A stretch of 64,000 nucleotides of DNA, from contig NZ_CP040078.1 in the NCBI RefSeq assembly GCF_005280735.1, positions 930,001 through 994,000 on the forward strand, given 5' to 3'. The notes under the pieces were generated by a model. It did no database searches, was not told the DNA's origin, and was given only the letters and a program-made list of their open reading frames with translations. Each line of letters opens with the position of its first letter. Position 1 is the first letter of the stretch. Shown here piece by piece: positions 18,601-27,130 of the stretch. The position numbers and the translations under genes are program-made. The DNA comes from Trinickia violacea (GTDB lineage Bacteria; Pseudomonadota; Gammaproteobacteria; Burkholderiales; Burkholderiaceae).

Positions 18601-20550
18601 TCACCCGCCTTCGGTCAATGTTTTTGGCTTATGTTCTGCAAGTAGGGTCAATAAGGTCTGTTCCGAATCCGGTCCCGACAAAAGCGTTATGCCGCTGACG
18701 GCTACTTGATTGAGTGCAGCCGACGAAGTGTGCCCGGACCACAAGATCGCAGGGATCGAAGCACCGGTTGCCGCGCGGACCGCCGCAATCGCAGCAATAC
18801 CATCCTCGTTTTCCAGCCGGTAGTCAGAGAGGATGAAGTGCGGACCACTTGTCAAAGCCTCAATGCGCAACTGCTCGATGACGTCGGATGATGATGCTCC
18901 CGCGACGACGTAGCAGCCATGCTCGATCAGGCGCATCGATATTTCGATTCTTAAGTCGCTATTGTCCTCGATGATCGCCACGACCATATTGGTCAGGTCC
19001 GGGTCGCCGTCTTCAACCGTTTGAACCTCGAGCAACTCCGGCGGTATGAGTCCCATGAAGGGAACCGCAACCGAAAAACGCGATCCCCGTCCTGGTGTCG
19101 AGTCCACGTCCAGTTTGTGATCAAGAAGGTTCGCGAGACCCTGGACAATGGACAGACCCAGGCCGAACCCTTTTTCGCGATTCCTCTCGGGATTGGCGAC
19201 CTGTACGTAGCTTTTGAAGATATCCTTTTGCCTACCTTCAGGGATGCCGATCCCGTTGTCCCAAACGCTAATCTTGATGCGGTCGCCACGCCTCTGGCAA
19301 CTCACCAGCACATGTCCCTTCTTTCCTCCCTGCTCGGAAGGCGTGTAACGGACCGCATTGATCACCATATTCCGGACGATCCTGTCCAGCGCGTGTCGAT
19401 CCGTACGGACCAGATAGGGTCGGCTATGAAGTCTTAACTTCAGCCCCTTCGCCTCGGCCAGCGGCTGCATATCCACAACGATGCCGTGTAAAAGGGAAGG
19501 CAGCGCCACCTCCTGAATTTCTACATTCCAGGTGCCGGACTCGAGGCGGCAGATATCCAGTGCGCCGTTAATCATCCCTTCCATCGCATCCACTTGCCTT
19601 TGCGCAAGCGAGACGTCTTCGACGAGATGGGTCGATTGAACGCTCCGCTCGATAAAATCTAGCTTCAGGCCGAGCGTTGTGAGCGGTTGGCGCAAGTCAT
19701 GGCTTATCGCAGCGATAAATTGGTTCTTCTCCGCCGTTGCCGCTACCGCCTGAGATCGCGCCTCCTCGAGAACAACCTCTTTTACACATATGCGTTGCTG
19801 ATCGTTGCAAATAAACCATGCGATGACACAATAGCCAATTAATTGAGCCGAATACCAGTCAAACATTCCTGGCCGGTAAATAAAGAACAGTGGTGCGATG
19901 TTAAATCCGAACGGGATAGTGCCGGTCACGAGTGAACCTAAAGCCGCACGAAGACTGGGTGCGAGCAGCAGCAAAGTAAATGCTTGGCTGATCATCGTCA
20001 GTTCCAGGAAGCCATACCTGGCAAATCTAAAGTAATAACCATGGAGAACCACGAAGTTGGGTGGGGTTAGCCCAAAGCTGGCTGCCGCCCACCAGAACGA
20101 TGTCAGCATGACCAATGCAGCCCATGCCCAGTGCATCTGCTCGACCGCGCTGACGCCGGCGCGCTCCGGGAGCGCCATGGTCTTTTTCAGTAAATAGGCT
20201 GCAAAGGGAGCGGCCATCCCCCACAGTCCCAGGATCCAGACGACACGGAACAAGGGATACATATCCGGCGTTTTGATCCACGATCCAAATACGAACCAGA
20301 ACGGGCTTCCGGCCAACAGTAGCGCGATCCAATATACCGAGCGGCGGGACAGCGATTGCAATAACTCGCGTTTGACGAGGAGATTCTGCTCAGTACTGAG
20401 TGCTGCAACCGGTCCCACAAAAAGATTCATCAATTCAGCGAATCTGCGGCGCTCGATGGTGTGAGCCGGTTCGCCCGCGCACAGTGATGCTCTGGCCCCG
20501 GGCGTTTCGCCTGCGTCAGAATCACGTGGTGTTTGAGTGCAGGACGCCAC
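18601..20550 (-). CDS. Membrane hybrid histidine kinase with degenerate receiver (copy 2)
   Basis: A 649-aa paralogue of the gene at 16585-18531 with the same layout: soluble head, six TM helices, HisKA (AISHDLRQPL), HATPase_c, receiver. A run of 252 residues (from STHLVEDVSL to GASSSDV) is identical between the copies, while the TM sensor part has diverged. The receiver keeps its Asp (ILSDYRL) but the conserved Lys is Gly (LLSGPDSEQ, about 627), so phospho-signalling through it is probably impaired. I use a GTG start at 20550, aligned with copy 1's ATG and preceded by the same GGAGG; the frame is open to 20793. Confidence 0.85.
   Translation of the reverse strand: MASCTQTPRDSDAGETPGARASLCAGEPAHTIERRRFAELMNLFVGPVAALSTEQNLLVKRELLQSLSRRSVYWIALLLAGSPFWFVFGSWIKTPDMYPLFRVVWILGLWGMAAPFAAYLLKKTMALPERAGVSAVEQMHWAWAALVMLTSFWWAAASFGLTPPNFVVLHGYYFRFARYGFLELTMISQAFTLLLLAPSLRAALGSLVTGTIPFGFNIAPLFFIYRPGMFDWYSAQLIGYCVIAWFICNDQQRICVKEVVLEEARSQAVAATAEKNQFIAAISHDLRQPLTTLGLKLDFIERSVQSTHLVEDVSLAQRQVDAMEGMINGALDICRLESGTWNVEIQEVALPSLLHGIVVDMQPLAEAKGLKLRLHSRPYLVRTDRHALDRIVRNMVINAVRYTPSEQGGKKGHVLVSCQRRGDRIKISVWDNGIGIPEGRQKDIFKSYVQVANPERNREKGFGLGLSIVQGLANLLDHKLDVDSTPGRGSRFSVAVPFMGLIPPELLEVQTVEDGDPDLTNMVVAIIEDNSDLRIEISMRLIEHGCYVVAGASSSDVIEQLRIEALTSGPHFILSDYRLENEDGIAAIAAVRAATGASIPAILWSGHTSSAALNQVAVSGITLLSGPDSEQTLLTLLAEHKPKTLTEGG
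18901..19606 (-). repeat. Near-identical kinase core, copy 2
   Basis: Partner of 16885-17590 at a constant 2016-bp spacing. The few differences I can see, such as T/C at 17168 versus 19184, are mostly silent. Confidence 0.85.
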
Positions 20551-21135
20551 AACAGGCCTCCGGGAATCAGGTGCGGCTACGCCCCATTGTGCTATCGGCC
20601 CGCCAGCAAGTCGATGGACAAGTGTTCTGTTTTTTGCCGAACAAAAGTTCGTGATCCACGCAGGGGGTCCTACCTGAGGTGTGTGCCGCGTCGAACTGCA
20701 TCCGTAACCCGGAGTGCGCCGTACTCTCAAGAAGTCACTCTGACGAATTATCGTAAAGCGACACCGAACATTTATTCGGCCGAAAAGGAACATTTAATGC
20801 CGAACATCAAATTATCGACGTAACTACAACTGACACGGTTACACGGCGTAATAATGCAACATAATTCTACGCAAGGAGGGCGTCAATCACGGCACAGCGA
20901 CTCACGTTCTTCTCTTTCCGGGAGATTGCCATGATCCGCAATATGCACCCGAGTTAAGCCCTCTGATTAGCGGACAACTCCACACCCCGTATCAACCACA
21001 ATTTCTAGTCTGTCCGCAGACCCTGCTGCAATTCTCCATTAGGCATCCTGATTTTTAAGCTAGCCATAGATGGAGGACAGCATTCGAGCCGTCGTAACAA
21101 GACGTTCCCGTTCAAGCAATTCAAGGAGCTCCATC
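20551..21135. other. 585-bp intergenic region with a repeated element and a minimal ORF
   Basis: Lies between the divergent copy-2 kinase and the DUF4148 gene. It contains the first copy of a 90-bp element (20761-20850) and, 80 bp after it, GGGAG followed by an ATG at 20931 opening an 8-codon frame that stops at 20957. That mini-ORF occupies the place where a gene start follows the second copy of the element, so it may be the stump of a lost gene or a leader peptide. Confidence 0.5.
20761..20850 (+). promoter_or_regulatory. Shared 90-bp upstream element, copy A
   Basis: Aligns without gaps to 21575-21664 at 72 of 90 positions. It holds three GAACAT motifs starting at 20766, 20788 and 20802 (spacings 22 and 14), the same spacings as in copy B. 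The first lies in an inverted repeat CCGAA-CATTTA-TTCGG. It lies 211 bp upstream of the copy-2 kinase start and 286 bp upstream of the DUF4148 start. Confidence 0.6.
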
Positions 21136-21489
21136 ATGAAAACCCTTGCATGCCTCGTCCTCGCCAGCTGTGCGTTTGCCAGCCCAGTCGTCAGCTTCGC
21201 TCAGAGCACCGCGCCCGTCACCCGCGCGCAGGTGCGCGCGGAACTGATCCGCCTCGAGCAGGCCGGCTATCACGTCGGCGATGGCGACCATACGACGTAT
21301 CCCGCGGAAATTCAGGCAGCTGAAGCGAAGATCGCTGCGGAGGACAGCCAGCAGGCGGGCAACAGCGACGTTGGCGGCACGACGAGCAACGGTACCTCGG
21401 CCGCCGGCAGTTACCAGCATCTGCCGAATCCCTCGCCATCGTCGTGCGTCGGCCCCGTAAGTTATTGCAACCTATTCTTCGGCAACTGA
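21136..21489 (+). CDS. DUF4148 family secreted protein
   Basis: A 117-aa exported protein. The signal peptide (MKTLACLVLASCAFASPVVSFAQ) ends at an AQ cut site near residue 23, followed by the DUF4148 core VTRAQVRAELIRLEQAGYH and the TYPAEIQAAEAKIAAE motif. The family is abundant in Burkholderiaceae and of unknown function. The C-terminal tail is unusual in having two cysteines (SSCVGPVSYCNLFFG) that could pair. The start at 21136 has AAGGAG upstream; the frame extends to 21070 without a ribosome site. Confidence 0.88.
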   Translation: MKTLACLVLASCAFASPVVSFAQSTAPVTRAQVRAELIRLEQAGYHVGDGDHTTYPAEIQAAEAKIAAEDSQQAGNSDVGGTTSNGTSAAGSYQHLPNPSPSSCVGPVSYCNLFFGN

Positions 21490-21574
21490 GCGCCGATGGC
21501 TCGCCCGACACCGCCCCGACGATCCAGGTAGCGTGCCTGAATCGTCAGGGACTATAACGAGTGTTCGCAGAGCA

Positions 21575-21664
21575 AAACCGAACATTTGTTCGTCCGTGAA
21601 AGAACATTTAATACCGAACATCAAAGAGTCAACCTAACGACAACTGGCATGGTTATACGGCGGG
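21575..21664 (+). promoter_or_regulatory. Shared 90-bp upstream element, copy B
   Basis: Second copy of the element at 20761-20850. GAACAT motifs start at 21580, 21602 and 21616, again 22 and 14 bp apart. It ends 121 bp before the ATG of the secreted protein at 21786, so it probably contains its promoter or operator. Confidence 0.6.
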
Positions 21665-21785
21665 CCAGATGCCACTGCGACCACTTTTAGTCTCTTTTGC
21701 TTGAACTGGATGTCTGATTCCGCCAGGCAATAGGCCCCTGCGCGCTGTGATGTCAAGCGCCTGTTTCGGTGACAAGGAGATAACC

Positions 21786-22355
21786 ATGAAGCTCAAGTAT
21801 TTAAGCATTGCGTCAGCAACAGCCGTTGCACTTCTCTCGTTCAGTGGTGCCGCGCAGGCCGACGGCCTGTGCTCGAACGCAACGCTAAAGGGCCCGTTTG
21901 GGTTTACCGGTCACGGAGAGATTCTTGGATTGATAGGTTCCGATGGAACGGTGCATCCGTACGCCGCCTCGTTGATCCTCGATGACGTCGCACTGGTGAC
22001 ATTTGACGGTAAGGGCCATTTTTCACGCACCGACTTCGGAGTGATCGGCGGGCTGCCGAAAGGGGGGCAACTGACATTCAATCCGTACCAGAGCGGCACC
22101 TACACGGTGAACTCCGATTGCACCGGCACCATGAAAGTCGTCTATACCGCTGGCGGAGCCGTGCCGGCCGGCGTCGAGACTGATCTGAACATCGTCGTCA
22201 CTACCGACGGGACGCTCATTGAATCCGTTGTCTATAGGGCGGTCACCGTGTCAGGCGAGAGCGCGGACGGCGTGGCAAAGTGCCCACCGAATTGCGAGCA
22301 AGGTGTGCAAGAAAGCTTCGAGGGGAAAAAGGTCGCGGTCTACGGTTTCCGCTAG
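21786..22355 (+). CDS. Secreted beta-rich protein, unknown function
   Basis: 189 aa with a clear signal peptide (cut after AAQA, near residue 22). The mature part (LCSNATLKGPFGFTGHG, ALVTFDGKGHFS, GTYTVNSDCTGTMKV) is the kind of small beta-barrel-like exported protein often found in Burkholderiales and soil bacteria; I cannot name a family. Four mature cysteines (LCSN, DCTG, KCPPNC) suggest two disulphides. AAGGAGA lies seven bases before the start. Expression is likely set by the upstream copy-B element. Confidence 0.75.
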   Translation: MKLKYLSIASATAVALLSFSGAAQADGLCSNATLKGPFGFTGHGEILGLIGSDGTVHPYAASLILDDVALVTFDGKGHFSRTDFGVIGGLPKGGQLTFNPYQSGTYTVNSDCTGTMKVVYTAGGAVPAGVETDLNIVVTTDGTLIESVVYRAVTVSGESADGVAKCPPNCEQGVQESFEGKKVAVYGFR

Positions 22356-22385
22356 TCGAGTCTCGGATGGGTTCACGCCTGCTCG

Positions 22386-22913
22386 CTATGGCGCTTTCCC
22401 GGAGTGAGTCAACTCCGCATCGACGTGAAAGTCATCCAAGGGCTCCGCGTTGTCGTAGAGCCTGATTAGCCATTCGCGCAACAGTTCGGCCTCCGCCGCG
22501 CTGAAGCAGTTCAGCGCCACGGCCTCGTAGTGTTGGGCGAGCGGAACGATCTCACGCGTCAACTCGGCGCCTTGTTCGGTCAGTGCAAGTTGAACGGCGC
22601 GGCCGTCGTCGGCGCTCCTTTCGCGGGACACGAACCCCTGTGCAATCAGTCGGTCCACGATGCGCGAGAGCACGGACATATCGACGCACGCTTGCGTAGC
22701 GAGCTCCGAGAGCCGCTGATGAGGCGCATGTCCGAGCGACGCTAGCACACGCCATTCACTCAAGCTCAGGCCGTACGGCTTGAGCGCTTTCGAAAATGCG
22801 TTACCCATGCGGCTTCCAGCGCGTGCCACAAGGTAAGGCACGGCGCGCTGCAGATCGTGATCGACCGTGATCGTCGTCGGACGCTGCTTCTTCATTTTCC
22901 GTTGTCCCATCAT
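22386..22913 (-). CDS. MarR-family transcriptional regulator
   Basis: A 175-aa winged-helix regulator: YGLSLSEWRVLASLGH, then the recognition helix region (CVDMSVLSRIVDRLIAQGFVSRERSADDGRAVQLALTEQG split by the wing). Divergent from an aromatic-acid decarboxylase and transporter, which it probably represses until an aromatic ligand binds, as is usual for MarR proteins beside such genes. The first ATG (22913) lies inside a palindromic operator; an alternative ATG at 22895 is also possible. The operator's position suggests autorepression. Confidence 0.9.
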   Translation of the reverse strand: MMGQRKMKKQRPTTITVDHDLQRAVPYLVARAGSRMGNAFSKALKPYGLSLSEWRVLASLGHAPHQRLSELATQACVDMSVLSRIVDRLIAQGFVSRERSADDGRAVQLALTEQGAELTREIVPLAQHYEAVALNCFSAAEAELLREWLIRLYDNAEPLDDFHVDAELTHSGKAP

Positions 22914-22935
22914 ATATTTGCAAATGCAAGTATAT
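22912..22935. promoter_or_regulatory. Palindromic MarR operator
   Basis: A 24-bp palindrome with 11 of 12 pairs matched, centred on TTGCA-AA-TGCAA with ATATA/TATAT flanks. It straddles the start of the marR gene and faces the divergent decarboxylase gene. Size and symmetry are those of a MarR-dimer site. Confidence 0.65.
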
Positions 22936-23143
22936 ATCAGGACTTCGTTCGTTGGCCAGTTCAGAGGAAGGCGGCATCATTCCGGCGAAAACGTCCGAGG
23001 ATTTCGGGTATTTGTAAGGGTATTCCCGAGTGCGCGTTTGATATCCCAGGTATACACTCCGCTGGAAATTATGTGCTTTTACAAGTAATTGAACCTGCCT
23101 CGCGTGGCGATGAGCTGCGCGCCTTTGCTACCACCTGGATATC

Positions 23144-24115
23144 ATGAACGACAAGATTGCTCTCGAAGAACACTTCGCCATTGACCAGACCATCGCAGAT
23201 TCCGAAGTGTATGCACGGCCCGAAGTCTGGGCGGGCTTGCGCGCGAATCTCCTTGATTTCGAACAGCAGCGCATCGAGCAGATGGACCAATGGGGGACGT
23301 CGTATTCGATCCTCTCGCTGAACTCGCCCGCCGTGCAGGCGATTCCTGATCCGGATCGCGCTTTCGATGTGGCGCGCCGGGCGAACGACATCCTCGCGGA
23401 GCAGATTCACCGCCATCCGACGCGCTTCGGCGGCTTCGCGGCGCTGCCCATGCAGGACCCCGAGCGTGCTGCGCGCGAACTCGAACGCTGCGTCACGCAG
23501 TTGGGTTTTCACGGCTTTCTTGTCAACGGCTTCTCGCAGGTCGGCGACGCAAACACTGTGGTCTATTACGACGATCCGCGCTTCGCCGGCTTCTGGGCCG
23601 CCGCCGCTGCACTGGGCAAGCCGTTCTATATGCATCCGCGCGATCCGCTTGCGTCGCGCGAGCCGATCTACGACGGATGTCACTGGCTGACCGGGCCGAC
23701 GTGGGCCTTTGCGGCGGAAACCAGCGCGCATGCCCTGCGGTTGCTGTCGAGCGGCCTGTTCGACCGTCATCCGCAATTGCAGATGATCCTGGGCCATTTC
23801 GGTGAAGGCATTCCGTTCAACGTCTGGCGCATCGATCACATTTTGCGCAAAGGCCGCCGCGGCATGCCGTGCGAGCGCGAAATCGGGGACTATCTGCGAA
23901 GCAACGTCTACATCACGACGAGCGGCAATTTCCGCACGCCGACGCTGCTGTCGACGATGCTCGAGGTCGGCAGCGATCGCATCATGTATTCGGTCGACTA
24001 TCCGTTCGAGAAACATGAAGACGCGGCGCGCTGGTTCGATCGCTGCGAGATCAGCGAACTCGACCGCCGCAAGATCGGACGCGACAACGCGCGACGTCTC
24101 TTCGGCCTGTCATGA
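23144..24115 (+). CDS. Amidohydrolase-family decarboxylase (gamma-resorcylate decarboxylase-like)
   Basis: Predicted to remove CO2 from a dihydroxybenzoate such as 2,6-dihydroxybenzoate. The 323-aa protein follows the gamma-resorcylate decarboxylase sequence I remember closely: KIALEEHFA with the metal ligands Glu8 and His10, ILSLNSPAVQAIPD, GFHGFLVNGFSQ, a metal His in YMHPRDP, His in ILGHFGEG, and the Asp in YSVDYPFE. 2,3-dihydroxybenzoate or 5-carboxyvanillate are alternative substrates in the same family. The next gene, a transporter, overlaps by 4 bp. No resorcinol-degrading genes are in the window. Confidence 0.85.
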   Translation: MNDKIALEEHFAIDQTIADSEVYARPEVWAGLRANLLDFEQQRIEQMDQWGTSYSILSLNSPAVQAIPDPDRAFDVARRANDILAEQIHRHPTRFGGFAALPMQDPERAARELERCVTQLGFHGFLVNGFSQVGDANTVVYYDDPRFAGFWAAAAALGKPFYMHPRDPLASREPIYDGCHWLTGPTWAFAAETSAHALRLLSSGLFDRHPQLQMILGHFGEGIPFNVWRIDHILRKGRRGMPCEREIGDYLRSNVYITTSGNFRTPTLLSTMLEVGSDRIMYSVDYPFEKHEDAARWFDRCEISELDRRKIGRDNARRLFGLS

Positions 24116-25521
24116 TGCGCAACATGGAGCAAGGGACGGGCGCGATAGCGGAATCGCAAACCGGAGACGCAGTGCGTTCGAGCGCCGTCGATATCGCCGC
24201 CGTCATCGACGCGCGTTCCGTCGGCCGGTATCAGGTGGCGATCATGGTGCTGCTCGCGCTGTGCGTCGTGATCGACGGCTTCGACGTGCAATCGATGGGC
24301 TTCGTCGCGCCCGCGTTGATTCGTGAGTGGCACGTATCCCGTGCCGCGATGGGGCCGGTGTTTGGCGCGAGCCTGATCGGCATGCTGCCCGGCTCGCTGC
24401 TGATGGGGCCGCTCGCGGATCGCATCGGTCGTCGCCCGGTGCTGATCGGATGCTCCGCGTTTCTCGGTGTCTGCATGCTGGCGACGGCGTTCGCGTCGTC
24501 GTTGTCGCAGTTGCTCTGGTTGCGCTTCATCACCGGCGTGGGGCTTGGCGGCATCATGGGTAACGCGATTGCGCTGGCCGGCGAATACAGTCCGATGCGC
24601 CGGCGGGCCACGCTGATGATGTGGGTCTCGTGCGGCTTCACGGGCGGCGCGGCGCTTGGCGGCGTGCTAACGGCGGTGCTGATTCCGGCGCACGGCTGGC
24701 GCTCGGTGTTCGTCGTCGGCGGCGTCGTGCCGCTCGTCATCTCGCTCGCGATGCTGTTCCTGCTTCCCGAGTCGATGCAGTTCATGGTGGCGAGCGGGCG
24801 TGGCCGCGAGCGCCTCCAGCGCGTGTTGCGCCGCCTCGCACCCGAGCTCTCGGTCAACGCCAAAACGCGTTACGTGTCGCACGAGCCACCCCATCGCGGC
24901 AGCCGCGTGACGGCGCTCTTCGCCGACGGCCGCGCGCGCGTGACGCTGCTGCAATGGGGCGTCAACTTCCTGAACCTGTTGAATCTGTTCTTTCTCGCGA
25001 ACTGGCTGCCGACGATCGCCACGGACTTCGGCTACGACGTTGCCAACGCCGCGCTGATCGGCACGACGCTGCAGATCGGCGGAGTGATCGGCACGCTGGC
25101 TATGGGACCGTTGATCGACCGCTGGGGCTTTTTTCGCGTGCTGGGTCCGTGCTATCTCGTCGCGTCCGTCGCGATCGCTTCGATGGCAAGTACGGCGTCG
25201 GTGTCGCTGCTTTTGCTGCTGGTCGTGGTTGCCATCGGCGGATTCGGCATCGTCGGCGGACAGCCGGCGAACAACTCCCTTTCAGCGACGCTGTACCCCG
25301 TGACGCTGCGCGCGACGGGCGTCGGCTGGAGTCTGGGCGTCGGTCGCGCCGGATCGATCGTCGGGCCGCTCGTTGCCGGAGGACTGATGCAATTGCACTG
25401 GAACTCGCAGCAGCTCTTTTGCGCCGCAGCCATTCCCGCGCTGCTCTCGGCAGTGATGCTTTGGCTCATGTCCCGCGATCGGCTGTTTGTTCGTGGCGAT
25501 CCCTCTGCGGAAGCGGCCTGA
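24112..25521 (+). CDS. MFS transporter, aromatic acid:H+ symporter (AAHS) family
   Basis: A 469-aa, 12-TM permease. The AAHS signature is present: VIDGFDVQSMGFVAPALI in TM1 with the two acidic residues needed for aromatic-acid transport, and PLADRIGRRPVL between TM2 and TM3. It starts within the stop codon of the decarboxylase gene (ATGA), so both are made together; the likely cargo is the decarboxylase substrate. The family member PcaK carries 4-hydroxybenzoate and protocatechuate; the cargo here is inferred only. Confidence 0.9.
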   Translation: MMRNMEQGTGAIAESQTGDAVRSSAVDIAAVIDARSVGRYQVAIMVLLALCVVIDGFDVQSMGFVAPALIREWHVSRAAMGPVFGASLIGMLPGSLLMGPLADRIGRRPVLIGCSAFLGVCMLATAFASSLSQLLWLRFITGVGLGGIMGNAIALAGEYSPMRRRATLMMWVSCGFTGGAALGGVLTAVLIPAHGWRSVFVVGGVVPLVISLAMLFLLPESMQFMVASGRGRERLQRVLRRLAPELSVNAKTRYVSHEPPHRGSRVTALFADGRARVTLLQWGVNFLNLLNLFFLANWLPTIATDFGYDVANAALIGTTLQIGGVIGTLAMGPLIDRWGFFRVLGPCYLVASVAIASMASTASVSLLLLLVVVAIGGFGIVGGQPANNSLSATLYPVTLRATGVGWSLGVGRAGSIVGPLVAGGLMQLHWNSQQLFCAAAIPALLSAVMLWLMSRDRLFVRGDPSAEAA

Positions 25522-25604
25522 CCCAATGCCTTGTCGATGACGTTCTTGTGTAGCGGGATCGAACAGAAGCGTCATCGCAGTTCACGCGTTTCTCGGCACG
25601 CGAC

Positions 25605-26012
25605 CTAACGCCGTGCGGCTGCCGGTTGCATGATCAGCAGCAGGAAGCCGCCGACCATCGCGATGTTCTTGAAGAAGTTGTTGAGTTGCGGATTGAACTG
25701 GGCTGGGTCGGCGGCCCAGAAGCGATGCGCGATGAACGCGGTGACCAGTGTATAGACCGCAAGAATCGACGCGACTTCGCGCCTGCGCCAGCCGGAGATC
25801 AGGGCAACCGCCCCGCCGAGCTCGAGCAGGATGACAAGCGGCACCACGATGGCCGGGAACGGCAGGCCGAGCGCCGAGAAGTAGCCGGCGGTCGCCGACC
25901 ACGTCAGCAGCTTGCGTATGCCGGAGATCAGGAAGAGCGCCGACATCAGCGTGCAGGCGATGCGCACTTGCGTACGATTTTCAAGGGTGATCGAGTTTGT
26001 GTTCTTGCTCAT
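25605..26012 (-). CDS. DoxX family membrane protein
   Basis: A 135-aa, four-TM protein with the DoxX pattern: first helix IACTLMSALFLISGIRKLLTW, then GLPFPAIVVPLVILLELGGA and a short C-terminal helix. DoxX proteins are linked to thiol/quinone redox systems in some bacteria, but most are uncharacterised. The start at 26012 (MSKNTNS) lacks a good ribosome site; the frame is open to 26345 in lower-quality sequence. Divergent from a LysR gene that probably controls it. Confidence 0.85.
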   Translation of the reverse strand: MSKNTNSITLENRTQVRIACTLMSALFLISGIRKLLTWSATAGYFSALGLPFPAIVVPLVILLELGGAVALISGWRRREVASILAVYTLVTAFIAHRFWAADPAQFNPQLNNFFKNIAMVGGFLLLIMQPAAARR

Positions 26013-26147
26013 GAGGAGTGCTTGCGAGTGATGGCAGAGAGGATCGATTGACCGCCGCGAGCGCGGCGCTCGGCAGTCACTGTATCCGCTTGAATCGCGC
26101 AGAAATATGCGCTGGTGGAAGAACATCCTTCCGCGAGATGGAGAAAT

Positions 26148-27074
26148 ATGGATCGCTTCGCGCAAATGGAGTTCTTCGTGATGACGGCCGAGCTCGGCAG
26201 CCTGTCGCGTGCCGCCGATCGTCTCGGCTTGTCGAGTGCGGCCGCGAGCCGGATGCTCACTGCGCTCGAAGACCGCCTGGGTGTCAGGCTGATCGAGCGC
26301 ACGACGCGGCGCTTGTGGCTGACGGAGGCGGGGCGCGACTATCACCAGCGCTGCAGCGCGCTACTCACAGGAATGGCCGAAGCAGAGACGGCGGCGAGCG
26401 AACTGTCGGGTCTTCCGCGCGGCACCTTGCGCGTGACCTGCTCGGTGTCGTTCGCGCTTCTGCACATCGTGCCGTGGTTGCACGAGTTCAGGTTGCGTTA
26501 TCCCGAACTGCGCGTCGAAATCGTTGCCGCGAACCGCTACCCGAATTTCATCGAAGCCGGCATCGACGTTGCCATCCGAACACGCGAGTACGAGAGCGAT
26601 TCCGGCATCACCGTGCAGCGCCTCGCGCAGACTCGCCGAGTGCTCGCCGCATCGCCCGCGTATCTTGCACGACACGGGCGCCCGGATTCGCCAGACGATC
26701 TCGCCCGCCATCAGTTGCTCGTCTATTCGTTTGCGTCGGACCCGTATGTGCTGCAACTCGAGCGAAACGGCGAGCGTCGCGAATTGCCGATCAGCGCGGC
26801 TTTCGAGTCCAACGAAGGGCAGGTGATCTGTGCGGCCGGGCGTTCCGGAATGGGCATCGTGATCCAGCCGCTCTACCTCATTCACGACGACATCGTCGCG
26901 GGGCGCCTCGCGACAGTGCTGGAGGATTGGCGGCTGCCGCCGTTGACGATCAATCTCGCGTATCAGAGCCGCAGGCACCTGCCGGCGAAGATTCGAGCGT
27001 TTGCCGACGCGATGCGGGAATACGTACGTTCGTCCAATCTGGAAGCGCGGTGGAACGCGGTCTACGGGAGCTGA
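26148..27074 (+). CDS. LysR-family transcriptional regulator
   Basis: 308 aa. The N-terminal HTH (MEFFVMTAELGSLSRAADRLGLSSAAASRM) is followed by the dimer helix and an effector domain with LPRGTLRVTCSVSFA and SNEGQVICAAGRSGMG. It belongs to the CrgA/AaeR-like branch by its general pattern. The ATG at 26148 fits the usual LysR N-terminus; an upstream start at 26115 would add 11 residues. The divergent DoxX gene, 135 bp away, is the likely target. Confidence 0.9.
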   Translation: MDRFAQMEFFVMTAELGSLSRAADRLGLSSAAASRMLTALEDRLGVRLIERTTRRLWLTEAGRDYHQRCSALLTGMAEAETAASELSGLPRGTLRVTCSVSFALLHIVPWLHEFRLRYPELRVEIVAANRYPNFIEAGIDVAIRTREYESDSGITVQRLAQTRRVLAASPAYLARHGRPDSPDDLARHQLLVYSFASDPYVLQLERNGERRELPISAAFESNEGQVICAAGRSGMGIVIQPLYLIHDDIVAGRLATVLEDWRLPPLTINLAYQSRRHLPAKIRAFADAMREYVRSSNLEARWNAVYGS

Positions 27075-27130
27075 TCCGCTGTCGACATCCTGGACAGAAT
27101 TGAAAGGGCAACCTCCGAACGCGCAAATTC

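Noticed and set aside
20551..20793. Extended start for the copy-2 kinase
   Set aside because: The extra 81 residues have no counterpart in copy 1, and the GTG at 20550 has the same GGAGG ribosome site as copy 1's ATG.
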